Origin: CADEED01 sp039931065
GTDB lineage: Bacteria; Pseudomonadota; Gammaproteobacteria; Steroidobacterales; Steroidobacteraceae
Length of the DNA stretch: 64,000 bases
Direction: 5' to 3'
NCBI GenBank assembly: GCA_039931065.1
Contig: JBDTSP010000002.1
Location: 302,551 to 366,550 of the forward strand
Made by a program: the position numbers and the translations under genes. Below, piece by piece: positions 26,357 to 36,594 of the stretch; position 1 is the first letter of the stretch; each line of letters starts with the position of its first letter. Under the pieces are notes generated by a model. That model had not been told where the DNA came from and searched no databases. It saw only the letters and a list, made by a program, of their open reading frames with translations.

Positions 26357-29300
26357 TCAGTCGAGCTTCTTGCCCTCGAAATCATTGCCGCCGTAACCCG
26401 TCACACCCGTGACTTTGCCGGCCGCGTCGCGCACGAAATCCAGCCTCACGTTGAAGCGGGGTACGAGGAAACTCGCCTGCCCGGTCGGCACGAGCTCGGC
26501 TTCATCGCCTGCGACGATCGCGCTGAGCTGCCCGCCCTTTTTCAGGATCTCGATCACCGGGCCCCGATCGATCTGATATTTCCCGGTGTAGGTCTCTAAC
26601 AACCCGGGCGCGAACCTGATGTTCGCGTCGGGTCGCGGGATCGGGCGCCCCTGCGCACGCGCACGCGCGTCGCCAGGCACTTCGAGCGCAGCCGAGTATT
26701 TCCAGTCGTAGTCGAACATTCCCTGCGTCACGCGCAGCGCGAGCGGCGAAACATGGGCCTTGGCGGCCGGAATGAGCCCGTCGCTGACGAGGTAATCCCA
26801 CTCGTACTGCCGATACAGGTCGAGATCGGCGTTATACAGGCCGTTGGCCGACTGCCCGGCGATCACCCACACGTATCGCTCGTGGTTGCGCGGGTTCGGG
26901 TACAACAACTGCACCACGGAGTCCTTCGCGCGGATCTGCCTGCCATCGATGGTCACGGCATCGCGCGTCACGCGTAGCGGCAGTTGCCTCGCGAGTTTCG
27001 CGGTCACGAGATTCGCATCCGCACCACCCATGAGGATCAACGAATATTTCGCGATGTCCGCCGCGGTGATCTCGGTGTCCTTGAATACACGCACGGGCTG
27101 CTTCTGCGCGTCGCGCCAACTATCCATAAAGGCCTGGGCCTTCACCTGACACAACTCCTTCATCGCCGGATCTTTCGCCGTGGTGCCGATCACGACGGCG
27201 AATGGCGTGACGAAGAAGTCGTCGCTGCCGCCCGGCAATTGCGCCGTCTTGCGCAAGGTCGCTGGCTTGTAGGCAGCACTGGTCAGGCGCAACGATCCTC
27301 CTTGCAGCGTCAAATCCTGCGCGACGCCATTCCAGACGACCTTGACCGGCTCCGCCGGATCGACCAGGTCCTTCGTGGGCGACAGCGAAACGTCCAGCAC
27401 GTTGTCGGTATCGAGCCTGATGACATTGCGATCCACGACTTCCGCATCGACGCGCATGAACTCGAGCGGACTTCCGGGTTGCAATACTTCCACCCAATAA
27501 GCCTTCGCATGGCGCAGCTCGGCCGACCGGAGGCGCACGTGGCGCGGATCCGGATTGCGCACGTGCTGCAGGAACCAGTCGATGCTCATGCCGCTGTTCG
27601 AGTGCTGCAGGGTCTCGTGGATGCGCCCGGGATATTCGCGGTACCGCACGTCGTAGCCCCAGCGCTGCAGTAGTTTGACCCCCCAGCGCGACCAGTCGAC
27701 GTTCACCGCGCCATCCGCATCCCCGTGTTGAACCAGGATCGGCACGTTCAGCAGGCCCTCGGCCTGCGCCCAGGAGCTCTCCCGTTCATCGAGAAAGCGG
27801 TCGATGGGTGAAAGCCGGGCGAGGTCCTCCTCGGTCTGCGCCGCGTGATAGTCCACTCCGCCGAAAATCGGCGCGATCGCGGCGAACACGTCCGGGTGAC
27901 GCGTGGCCACGTTCCACGTGCCCCAGCCACCCATCGATTCGCCCGAGAGATAGACGCGATTTTCATCGACACTGAAGGCGCGTTTCGCCTCCGCCAGGCA
28001 GCGCATGATGTCGCTGTCGCCGATGCCTTTGTACTGGACGTTGTTGCGGCCGTGCGGGTCGATGTAGATGACCTGCTGATGATGCGAGAATTCCGTGTCG
28101 ATGGACGGATGACGGCTGTCGGCTGACCACCAGCGCCAGTACACCGGGTTTGCCGGATTGTAGCCATGCAGATGCAACACCAACGGCCATGGCTTCGACT
28201 TGTCGTAGCTCGCGGGTAGATAGGCGCGGCAGTATTGCGGGGAGCCGTCCACTTCATCCGTCCATGCCAGCCGCACGAAGCCACTGGGTCGCACCCGCCC
28301 GACCTCTCCGCGACGCTCCAGCATCAGCTCGTCGAATTCCATCAGCGGGGAATGAATCCCCGGCCAGGGGTTGCCCGTGGCATCGGCCAGTTTGACGCCG
28401 AGCCGGTCGTCGACCATTTCCGCGAGCATCTTCAAGGTGAAACCTTCCGGCTTCGACGCGTCTGCCCTGGCCGCCTCGGCCGCGAGTTCACGCGCCTTGA
28501 CGAGTGCGTTGCCCTTGTAAAACGCCAGGTGCGTCACGTACAGAAGCCCGGTCGGTTTACTGGTAGTCAGGCGTACTTCGTAAGGCCCGTCGGGCCAGGT
28601 CTTGCACGGCACGAGCACCAGCTCGCCGCGTTTCCCGGCACCGCTGAACACCACCGCCCCACCTGGCCGGATCACTTCGACTTTCACCGGCTCCGCCCCG
28701 GCACGTTTGGAGTCGGCATCCGTGCGCACCGTGAAAATGTCGGGCTGGATCTCGATCAGGGACGGGCCGATCTCATTCAGGCGCGTGGTCACCGCGCCGG
28801 CCTCGAGCACCCGCGCGATGAACGTGGCGTCCGCGGCGACTTTCACCACCAGCGAGTTGTCGCCGGCATTCAGGTCGACTTCGATCTGGTCCTCATCGGG
28901 CGTAAGCGAACGATGGCCGTCCTTCGCGAGCACGCGTTTGCCGTTGACCCAGACGCGGATGCCATCGCTGCTGCCCACGGAGAGCAGCGCCTTGCCGGCC
29001 TTGTCACGCGGAATGTTGACGGCGGCGTAACCGACTCCGCCTGCGCGTTTGCGCGTGAATCCATCGAAGCTGATCGAGTCGTTGTAGTCGCCCTGCGCTC
29101 CCCACTTCAGGGCAGCGCCGTCGGAAAGTTTCACCTCGGCGCCTTCCTCGGGTTTTACCGCAGCTTCACCGCCTGCGGATTTCAGGCAGTCGCTGACGAG
29201 GTCGCAATGGATTGGACCGAGAACGAGCCAGTGCCGCAGGTAATCTTCATTGGTGCGCTGCCACGGCTGACGCATCTCGTCCTTGAGCTTGGGTGCTGCC

Positions 29301-29383
29301 GGGGCATCCGCGGCCGTGGCGAATCCGGGCAGGCAAAGCGACAGGACGGCTGCCTGAAAGAACAGGCCAGGACTTTTCTTCAA
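26357..29383 (-). CDS. Very large secreted alpha/beta-hydrolase esterase/peptidase
   Basis: About 1008 residues. I start at a TTG (29383) because it follows GGGGAG at good spacing and yields a clean signal peptide (LKKSPGLFFQAAVLSLCLPGFATAADA). The N-terminal ~330 residues hold a beta-rich binding region (GIRVWVNGKRVLAKDGHRSL looks like a PA14/galactose-binding fold). The hydrolase domain starts near 410 (CRAYLPASYDKSKPWPLVLHLHGYNP), with nucleophile elbow SGESMGGWGTW, HGDADGAVNV and the catalytic His in PGRIHETLQHS. The pattern fits prolyl-oligopeptidase-fold esterases such as feruloyl or acetylxylan esterases. The C-terminal ~330 residues are unassigned. Probable role: removing ester groups from plant polymers in the periplasm. 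Confidence 0.8.
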   Translation of the reverse strand: MKKSPGLFFQAAVLSLCLPGFATAADAPAAPKLKDEMRQPWQRTNEDYLRHWLVLGPIHCDLVSDCLKSAGGEAAVKPEEGAEVKLSDGAALKWGAQGDYNDSISFDGFTRKRAGGVGYAAVNIPRDKAGKALLSVGSSDGIRVWVNGKRVLAKDGHRSLTPDEDQIEVDLNAGDNSLVVKVAADATFIARVLEAGAVTTRLNEIGPSLIEIQPDIFTVRTDADSKRAGAEPVKVEVIRPGGAVVFSGAGKRGELVLVPCKTWPDGPYEVRLTTSKPTGLLYVTHLAFYKGNALVKARELAAEAARADASKPEGFTLKMLAEMVDDRLGVKLADATGNPWPGIHSPLMEFDELMLERRGEVGRVRPSGFVRLAWTDEVDGSPQYCRAYLPASYDKSKPWPLVLHLHGYNPANPVYWRWWSADSRHPSIDTEFSHHQQVIYIDPHGRNNVQYKGIGDSDIMRCLAEAKRAFSVDENRVYLSGESMGGWGTWNVATRHPDVFAAIAPIFGGVDYHAAQTEEDLARLSPIDRFLDERESSWAQAEGLLNVPILVQHGDADGAVNVDWSRWGVKLLQRWGYDVRYREYPGRIHETLQHSNSGMSIDWFLQHVRNPDPRHVRLRSAELRHAKAYWVEVLQPGSPLEFMRVDAEVVDRNVIRLDTDNVLDVSLSPTKDLVDPAEPVKVVWNGVAQDLTLQGGSLRLTSAAYKPATLRKTAQLPGGSDDFFVTPFAVVIGTTAKDPAMKELCQVKAQAFMDSWRDAQKQPVRVFKDTEITAADIAKYSLILMGGADANLVTAKLARQLPLRVTRDAVTIDGRQIRAKDSVVQLLYPNPRNHERYVWVIAGQSANGLYNADLDLYRQYEWDYLVSDGLIPAAKAHVSPLALRVTQGMFDYDWKYSAALEVPGDARARAQGRPIPRPDANIRFAPGLLETYTGKYQIDRGPVIEILKKGGQLSAIVAGDEAELVPTGQASFLVPRFNVRLDFVRDAAGKVTGVTGYGGNDFEGKKLD

Positions 29384-29476
29384 GACGATCTCCCCTTCGA
29401 TGAGCCGGAGCGTACGACATCCGGCGAAGCAGGAGTTGAGACGGTCGAGAGCGCCGAAGGGTTGCAAGCCGGCGTG

Positions 29477-31357
29477 TTACCAGCCGCCACCGCCGCCGCC
29501 GCCACCGCCGCCACCCGACGAACCACCACCGCCGCCACCCGAGCTCGAGCCCGGTGCCACCGATGCCGACGAGATCGCGCTCGACAGCGACGAGCCGAGT
29601 TGCGAGGAGAAATTGCCGATGTTCGCCGCATTGAAGGCGCCCGAGCCCACGTACCAGGCCGGTGAGTAGTTGGGTGCTTCGATCTCCAGCACCTTGGCGA
29701 ACTTCTGGGCCCAGCGCTGCTCGACGTCGAGCGCCAACGCGGCCGGTAGATAGGACTCGTACAACTGCGGCGTCATCCTGGGCGGCGGCGCCGTGATGCG
29801 CTTGAGATCTTCGCCCTCGGCGACCTCGAGGTACATCTTGAAGCCTTCGATGTGATCCATCGCCGTGCGGCCGGCGATGGTCGGGGCCTTCAGCAACCAG
29901 CCGAACACGCCGTTCGAGATGAGGCCCGCGGCCACGGCGGCGAGCGTCACCCAGCCGGGCAGAGTCTGGAAATACCACTGCGGCCAGTGGCCCTCACCCG
30001 GCCATGCCATCGAGATGGGGACCAGCAGCAGACTCAACAGGATGCCGAGAAAATGCCAGCCGCCGTTGATCTTGAAGAAGCTCGACTTGTATCGCTGCTT
30101 GAGGATTGATTTGTGGGCCGAGCTCGCGCCGTTCACGGTCGAATGGTTTTCCTTCTTCAGGACCAGCGAGTCGCCCGATTCGAACAGGTCGGTCAGTAAC
30201 TGCTTTTCATCCTCGGACAACGGCTTGCCGCCGCCGGCGGTCGCCGCTTCGCGCACCAGCGTGAAAGTCTTGCCGATCCCCAGGATTCCCGACTCCTGCT
30301 CGATGCGCAGATATCCCTTCACCGCGAGACTCAGGATGCCGGCCGCGAAACAGTTGTTGTCGTAACTCATGCGCAGCAGGTAACGCATCGACGCCGCGGA
30401 TTGGCCCGCCGGCATTTCGTACTCGGGAATGATCACGCGTCCCGGCGGATCGCGGCCGACACGATTCCAGATGAAGTAGTAATACCCCAGCAGCAGCGCG
30501 AGCCCCGCCAGCGCGATGAATACGGGACGGCGATCGTGCGGCAGGTCGCGTCGCAGGATTGCCTCGGCCGGAGAACCCCAGGTTTTCCGCTGCACGCTGC
30601 CGGCGTCGCGCGCCATGTCATAGCCCGCGCTGGTCGAGGAGAGCGGCTGCGGCACGCTGGGCGACTCGACTGCCGGCATGATGAAACCCTTCGGCCACAT
30701 CGCCACAATGGTGAGTCCTTCGCGTTGCCCCAAGCCGCTGGTGGTTTCGAAGAACGGCGCGCCGTTGTCGATGCTCGCCTTGAAGTCCTTGCCCTGCGTG
30801 CCCTGCGGCCCGGTGTAAGCCTCGAGTTTGATGTCCTTGCGCGGAATCGTGTCGGGCAACAACACCCGGGCGGTGGCGTGGTCGATGTCGAAGCCCCAGC
30901 CGTTGCCGGTCGCGTTCCAGTACAACTCGTCGTGATCGGCGAAATAGCCCATCTGCCGATCGGTCCGGTAGTTGAGTTCGTAGAGGTGCTCGCCGTGCGG
31001 CAGCATCACGGCCGCGCTGCCCAGGTAGATTCGTATGCCGTTGCCGTGCGCTTCCGTGCGCCAGGGCTCGTTCTGCCCGTCACGGGTGGCCGACTCGAAG
31101 GAAAAGCCGACGACGATCTGCCGGCCATCATTGGCCGGGTAGGTAGTCGGGAAGTCCCGGAAGATGCCGCGGCGGATGTTGTTGCCTTCCGCGCGGACGC
31201 GAATCATCTCGCGCACCTGCAGCGTGCCGTCGCGGTTAACCGTGATCGTGCTGTCGTAGGAGAGAATCCGCTCGTCCGCGTGGACCAGCGGAGCGGCGGC
31301 GGCAAACAGCAGCAGTGCCGCGAGGCCACTCTTATATATGCGCATCAAGGTCTTCAC
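29477..31357 (-). CDS. DUF2207 membrane protein with Gly-rich tail
   Basis: About 626 residues. A signal peptide (MRIYKSGLAALLLFAAAAPLVHA) leads to a beta-rich DUF2207 domain (ILSYDSTITVNRDGTLQVREMIRV, RRGIFRDFPTTY, LYELNYRTDRQMGYF). Membrane helices occur at RPVFIALAGLALLLGYYYFIW and in a pair near 420-470. The tail is SSGGGGGGSSGGGGG and ends in GGGW, as is usual for this family. A GTG at 31357 overlaps the TGA of lemA by 4 bases and is chosen as start; an ATG at 31345 is possible. The family usually pairs with LemA, as here; its biochemical role is unknown. Confidence 0.85.
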   Translation of the reverse strand: MKTLMRIYKSGLAALLLFAAAAPLVHADERILSYDSTITVNRDGTLQVREMIRVRAEGNNIRRGIFRDFPTTYPANDGRQIVVGFSFESATRDGQNEPWRTEAHGNGIRIYLGSAAVMLPHGEHLYELNYRTDRQMGYFADHDELYWNATGNGWGFDIDHATARVLLPDTIPRKDIKLEAYTGPQGTQGKDFKASIDNGAPFFETTSGLGQREGLTIVAMWPKGFIMPAVESPSVPQPLSSTSAGYDMARDAGSVQRKTWGSPAEAILRRDLPHDRRPVFIALAGLALLLGYYYFIWNRVGRDPPGRVIIPEYEMPAGQSAASMRYLLRMSYDNNCFAAGILSLAVKGYLRIEQESGILGIGKTFTLVREAATAGGGKPLSEDEKQLLTDLFESGDSLVLKKENHSTVNGASSAHKSILKQRYKSSFFKINGGWHFLGILLSLLLVPISMAWPGEGHWPQWYFQTLPGWVTLAAVAAGLISNGVFGWLLKAPTIAGRTAMDHIEGFKMYLEVAEGEDLKRITAPPPRMTPQLYESYLPAALALDVEQRWAQKFAKVLEIEAPNYSPAWYVGSGAFNAANIGNFSSQLGSSLSSAISSASVAPGSSSGGGGGGSSGGGGGGGGGGGW

Positions 31358-31896
31358 AGCTTCACCGCCGGAGCCGCGGCGGCGGCCTTCTCTTCCAGGT
31401 CGAAGAACTCGGCCTGCTTGAAGCCGAAACTGTTCGCGACGACAAGATCCGGAAATCGCTGAATGCGGTTGTTGAAGAGATTGACGGCGCCGTTGTAATA
31501 GCGGCGGGCGAACTGGATCTGGTTCTCCGTATCCACCAGTTTCTGGTGCAGATCGCGAAAATTCTCGCTTGCCTTCAGATCCGGGTACGCCTCGGCCAGC
31601 GCCACCAGCCTGGTGACGCCGCTGTTCACGGTCTTTTCCACCTCGGTACGCGCGGCCGGCGATGCCGCGCCCTGCGTGCGTAGTTCGGTGAGATTGGCGA
31701 GCACTGCGCGTTCGTAACCGGCGTATCCCTTGACCATCTCGACCAGGCGCGGGATGAGATCGTGGCGCCTGAGCAGTTGCACGTCGACGTCGCTCCAGGA
31801 CTGCGACACCCGGTTGCGGTCGCGCACCAGCAGGTTGAAAGTGAAGATCGCCCACGCGACCACCAGCAGAACGAGGCCCAGCAGTATTGAACTCAT
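31354..31896 (-). CDS. lemA: LemA family protein
   Basis: 180 residues. An N-terminal membrane helix (ILLGLVLLVVAWAIFTFNLLV) is followed by the typical LemA core: RDRNRVSQSWSDVDVQLLRRHDLIPRLVEMVKGY, then helical ELRTQG and RRYYNGAVNLFNNRIQRFPDLVVANSFGF. Known members form antiparallel helical bundles anchored in the inner membrane with the body outside. It is translationally coupled to the DUF2207 gene and lies 41 bases after the RecQ stop. Function in bacteria remains undefined. Confidence 0.93.
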   Translation of the reverse strand: MSSILLGLVLLVVAWAIFTFNLLVRDRNRVSQSWSDVDVQLLRRHDLIPRLVEMVKGYAGYERAVLANLTELRTQGAASPAARTEVEKTVNSGVTRLVALAEAYPDLKASENFRDLHQKLVDTENQIQFARRYYNGAVNLFNNRIQRFPDLVVANSFGFKQAEFFDLEEKAAAAAPAVKL

Positions 31897-31937
31897 GCGC
31901 GCGATGTTAGCGCCCCTTGCGAGGGGCGCAACTAAGA

Positions 31938-33788
<1,851 letters not shown>

Positions 33789-33867
33789 AAGCTCGCGATT
33801 GTTGGGAAATTTTCTGGCGGCGCAAGCCTTTGATCGGCGCGAATGAAAATAAATGCGCGGGTCTGCG

Positions 33868-34248
33868 CTATACGCCGCCGAACGCGAGAAGAGTGCCCAG
33901 CAGCATCAGGTAGCGGTTCTCGAAGCACTTAGCCTCGGTGTGACCGAGAAGCCGGTACTGACGTGAGCCCCCTTCCACCGGCTCGATGAAGGCCAGGCCG
34001 CGATATTCGGTCGTTGTCTGGTAGCGCTCATCGGCCCGGGCGATGTACTCCGCCGTGCGCTTGTCGCTCTCCATCTGGGTGATCTCACCTGCATCTCGTT
34101 TGGCGCGCACGAGTTGGTCGGACATCTCGAAGATGTTCGCCGGCTCGCCGGGCAACTAAGACTGCTCGATGCCGATCGCCTGCGCCAGATGGGGCTGCGT
34201 CGGGTTCCGGTCCGATCGCAATTGCCTGATTCTTTCACCGACGTTCAC
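33868..34248 (-). pseudogene. Broken XRE-family helix-turn-helix regulator
   Basis: A GTG at 34248 with an AAGGAG site six bases upstream opens a frame reading MNVGERIRQLRSDRNPTQPH then LAQAIGIEQS, the classic start of an XRE/Cro-type DNA-binding domain. An in-frame TAG (34156-34158) falls where family members have Tyr in IEQSYLSKLEN. The same frame then stays open for 95 codons (LPGEPANIFEMSDQL ... RQYRLLGHTEAKCFENRYL), ending in a short hydrophobic stretch LMLLGTLLAFGGV. The rest of the helix-turn-helix appears deleted next to the stop. The good ribosome binding site suggests recent loss. Recoding is possible but unlikely. Confidence 0.65.
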
Positions 34249-34326
34249 GTGTTTCTCCTTGTAAGAATGGCTCGCCGGTTTCGCGCGAACAGGAAGGAAT
34301 CTTTGAGTCGTTGGTATCATCGCGCC

Positions 34327-35475
34327 ATGAATATCCCCGGCCTAGCCACTCTCGTCGTACTGCTGGCATCCAGCGCGGCCGCAGCCGCGCCAGTGAAGCG
34401 GCTCGATGAAGCCGCGCTCACGCCCGCCTCCATCGATGCGGCCGTCAATGAATTGATGAAGACTTCCCGGGTGCCGGGACTCGGTCTTGCGCTCATCAAT
34501 GATGGCCAGGTGGTGTGGGAGCGGGCATACGGGCAGCGCGACCTCCGAAGGAAGCTCCCGCTGCAGACCGACACCGTCATGTACGGCGCCTCGCTCACGA
34601 AGGCCACGTTCGCGTACTTCGTCATGCAGCTGGTCGACGAGAAGAAGGTCGACCTCGACCGCCCGATCGGCGCCTATTTTCCGCAGCCCTTGCCCGCGTA
34701 TCCAAAGTACCGCGATCTGGCGGGCGACGCGCGCTGGCAGAAGTTGACGATGCGCATGTTGCTCGACCACACCTCGGGCTTTGCGAACTTCCGCTGGATC
34801 GAAGAGGACCGGAAGCTGCGTTTTCATCGCGAACCCGGCGAGCGGTACGGATACTCGGGCGAGGGCATTCTGCTCGCGCAGTTCGTGATCGAAGAGGGCC
34901 TGAAGCTCGACGTCGGCAAGGAGATGCAGCGACGCATCTTCGACCGCCTCGGCATGAAGCGAAGCTCGATGATGTGGCGCAAGGATTTTGCCGCCAACTT
35001 CTCGGAAGGCTACACGCTCGAAGGCGAGCTGCAGCCACACGATCAGCGCGACAACGTGAATGCCGCCGGCTCTCTCGACACCACCATCAGCGAATGGGGC
35101 CGGTTTCTGGCGGCGGTATCACGCGGCGAAGGACTGAGCGCCGCGTCGAAGGCCGAAATGACCCGGCGGCAGATCGAGATCGACAGCGTGCGCCAGTTTC
35201 CGACCTTGTTGCCCGATCGTACCGACCGGTGGAAATCCATCGCTCTGGGCTACGGCCTCGGTTGGGGCGTGTTCGAAACGAAATACGGCAGCGCGTACTT
35301 CAAGGAAGGTCACGACGATGGCACGGCGAACTACGCGTTGTGCGTCAAGCGCGACTGCATCCTGCTGATGTCCAACAGCACCCGCGCAGAGCAGATTTTC
35401 GTACCGCTCGTGAAACGCCTGTTCGGCGATGTGCCGATCCCCGCCGCGTGGGAAGGCTACCTCGAAGGGCCCTGA
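34327..35475 (+). CDS. Secreted serine hydrolase, class C beta-lactamase fold
   Basis: 382 residues. A signal peptide (MNIPGLATLVVLLASSAAAAA) precedes a beta-lactamase/DD-peptidase-fold domain: active-site SLTK at 89-92 inside YGASLTKATF, a tyrosine motif at ERYGYSGEG, LLDHTSGFANF and a C-terminal EGHDDGTANY strand standing in for the HTG/KTG motif. These proteins include esterases and D-aminopeptidases as often as true beta-lactamases, so resistance cannot be claimed. The start at 34327 is chosen for the signal peptide. Confidence 0.88.
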   Translation: MNIPGLATLVVLLASSAAAAAPVKRLDEAALTPASIDAAVNELMKTSRVPGLGLALINDGQVVWERAYGQRDLRRKLPLQTDTVMYGASLTKATFAYFVMQLVDEKKVDLDRPIGAYFPQPLPAYPKYRDLAGDARWQKLTMRMLLDHTSGFANFRWIEEDRKLRFHREPGERYGYSGEGILLAQFVIEEGLKLDVGKEMQRRIFDRLGMKRSSMMWRKDFAANFSEGYTLEGELQPHDQRDNVNAAGSLDTTISEWGRFLAAVSRGEGLSAASKAEMTRRQIEIDSVRQFPTLLPDRTDRWKSIALGYGLGWGVFETKYGSAYFKEGHDDGTANYALCVKRDCILLMSNSTRAEQIFVPLVKRLFGDVPIPAAWEGYLEGP

Positions 35476-35489
35476 GCGCCGTCTCGAGC

Positions 35490-35615
35490 TTACGGTGCAA
35501 CCTCGGCCTCGCCGGTTTCGCCGGGAGCTTCTTCGGGGTGCTCGGCAGGCGGCGGATCGTCCACCGGCAAATCGCCCTTCCCGCCGCCGCGGGGTAACTG
35601 CGGTATTTCAGGCAT
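35490..35615 (-). CDS. Small Pro/Glu-rich protein, 41 residues
   Basis: An ATG at 35615 follows AAGGAGG with 7 bases spacing, one of the best ribosome binding sites in the window. The product (MPEIPQLPRGGGKGDLPVDD then PPPAEHPEEAPGETGEAEVAP) is acidic, proline-rich and likely disordered. It is convergent with the serine hydrolase (14 bases between stops). A protein of the same flavour, also starting MP, is encoded at 53645-53794. No family recognised. Confidence 0.6.
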   Translation of the reverse strand: MPEIPQLPRGGGKGDLPVDDPPPAEHPEEAPGETGEAEVAP

Positions 35616-35854
35616 CTCGCATCCTCCTTCGTTGGATCCAGCCATCGAGTTGAACCAGGATAGGCGCGTGCTCGAGTGCGCCCGCGTCAGCGTGATCCGC
35701 ATCACGTCGTAGGCGAATGCAGTTCACACGGCATTTACCATTTGATCCGCACCGCAACGGGCGTGTCACATTCCTTGCTACACACCCGTAAGCGCTGCAC
35801 ACAATCTGCGCCCATCGATTGCTCCGCGGGGAACCCGGGCCTAACTTCTGTGCC

Positions 35855-36574
35855 ATGCAAAACATCAACATTCGTCGCGTACTTGCGCTGTTCACTTATG
35901 TTGCATGCCTGGCCGCGGCGCCCGCATTCGCGCAGGTCGGCCCGATTCAACCGGTCCTCGTCACCGAGGGGAAGCCTGAGGCTTCGCACAACCGTCCAGA
36001 TCTCGATGATGACTACTCCGTGCCCGTCGACGTCCGCGTCGGCCCGGATGGCGTCGTCACTTCGGCGGTCGTCAGCGATTCGACCAAGAACACCGTTGCC
36101 GACGGCCTCGCCGCGGCCTACATGCGCGACAAGAAATTCCTGCCCGGGCTCGATGTGAAGGGGCAACCGGTCGCGAGCATGGTCAAGGTCACCGTGAACA
36201 TGTACACCCGCGGCAAGAAGAAGGTCGTCCGCGTGACGCTCAAGCCCCCGCCGATGGTCGCCGAAAGCGAACGTGTGAAGAAAATGATGTGCGCGGATTT
36301 CATCTTCGAGGTCAATCGCCTGGTCGACGAAGCGGGCATCCGCGACGCCAGCCTCGAAGTGTTGCCGTACATGTCCGCGCACATGTACATGACGCAGAAG
36401 AATGTCCCCAGCGAAGTGCAGGAAAAGTTCTGGGATCAATGGCCCGGAATGCTGCGCAAGATCGTGGACCGCTGCGAGAAAGATCAGCTCAAGTTCTATT
36501 ACACCGAAGTGCTGGTCCCGGCGCTCGACGGCATGTTGCCCTCGCGCGAAATGGAAACCGCCGCCGCCCACTGA
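35855..36574 (+). CDS. Exported TonB C-terminal-like protein
   Basis: 239 residues. A signal peptide (VLALFTYVACLAAAPAFA) is followed by a domain resembling the TonB C-terminal/energy-transducer fold: YSVPVDVRVGPDGVVTSAVV, then VADGLAAAYMRDKKFLPGLDVKGQPVASMVKVTVNMY. The second half (CADFIFEVNRLVDEAGIRDA ... VDRCEKDQLKFYY) is helical and unassigned. Such stand-alone TonB_C proteins are common in this group of bacteria and need not energise a receptor. The start at 35855 is set by the signal peptide. Convergent with the operon that ends at 36595. Confidence 0.7.
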   Translation: MQNINIRRVLALFTYVACLAAAPAFAQVGPIQPVLVTEGKPEASHNRPDLDDDYSVPVDVRVGPDGVVTSAVVSDSTKNTVADGLAAAYMRDKKFLPGLDVKGQPVASMVKVTVNMYTRGKKKVVRVTLKPPPMVAESERVKKMMCADFIFEVNRLVDEAGIRDASLEVLPYMSAHMYMTQKNVPSEVQEKFWDQWPGMLRKIVDRCEKDQLKFYYTEVLVPALDGMLPSREMETAAAH

Positions 36575-36594
36575 TAAGTGGTACCGGGCAGGGA

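Noticed and set aside
29489..29545. GC-rich CCGCCACC repeats that look like a tandem repeat array
   Set aside because: They encode the Gly-rich tail of the DUF2207 protein and are explained by it.
34156..34158. In-frame TAG read as pyrrolysine or other recoding
   Set aside because: No recoding machinery is visible and sequence next to the stop also looks deleted; a pseudogene is simpler.
34327..35475. Calling the serine hydrolase a beta-lactamase resistance gene
   Set aside because: The KTG motif is replaced and family members are mostly esterases or peptidases.
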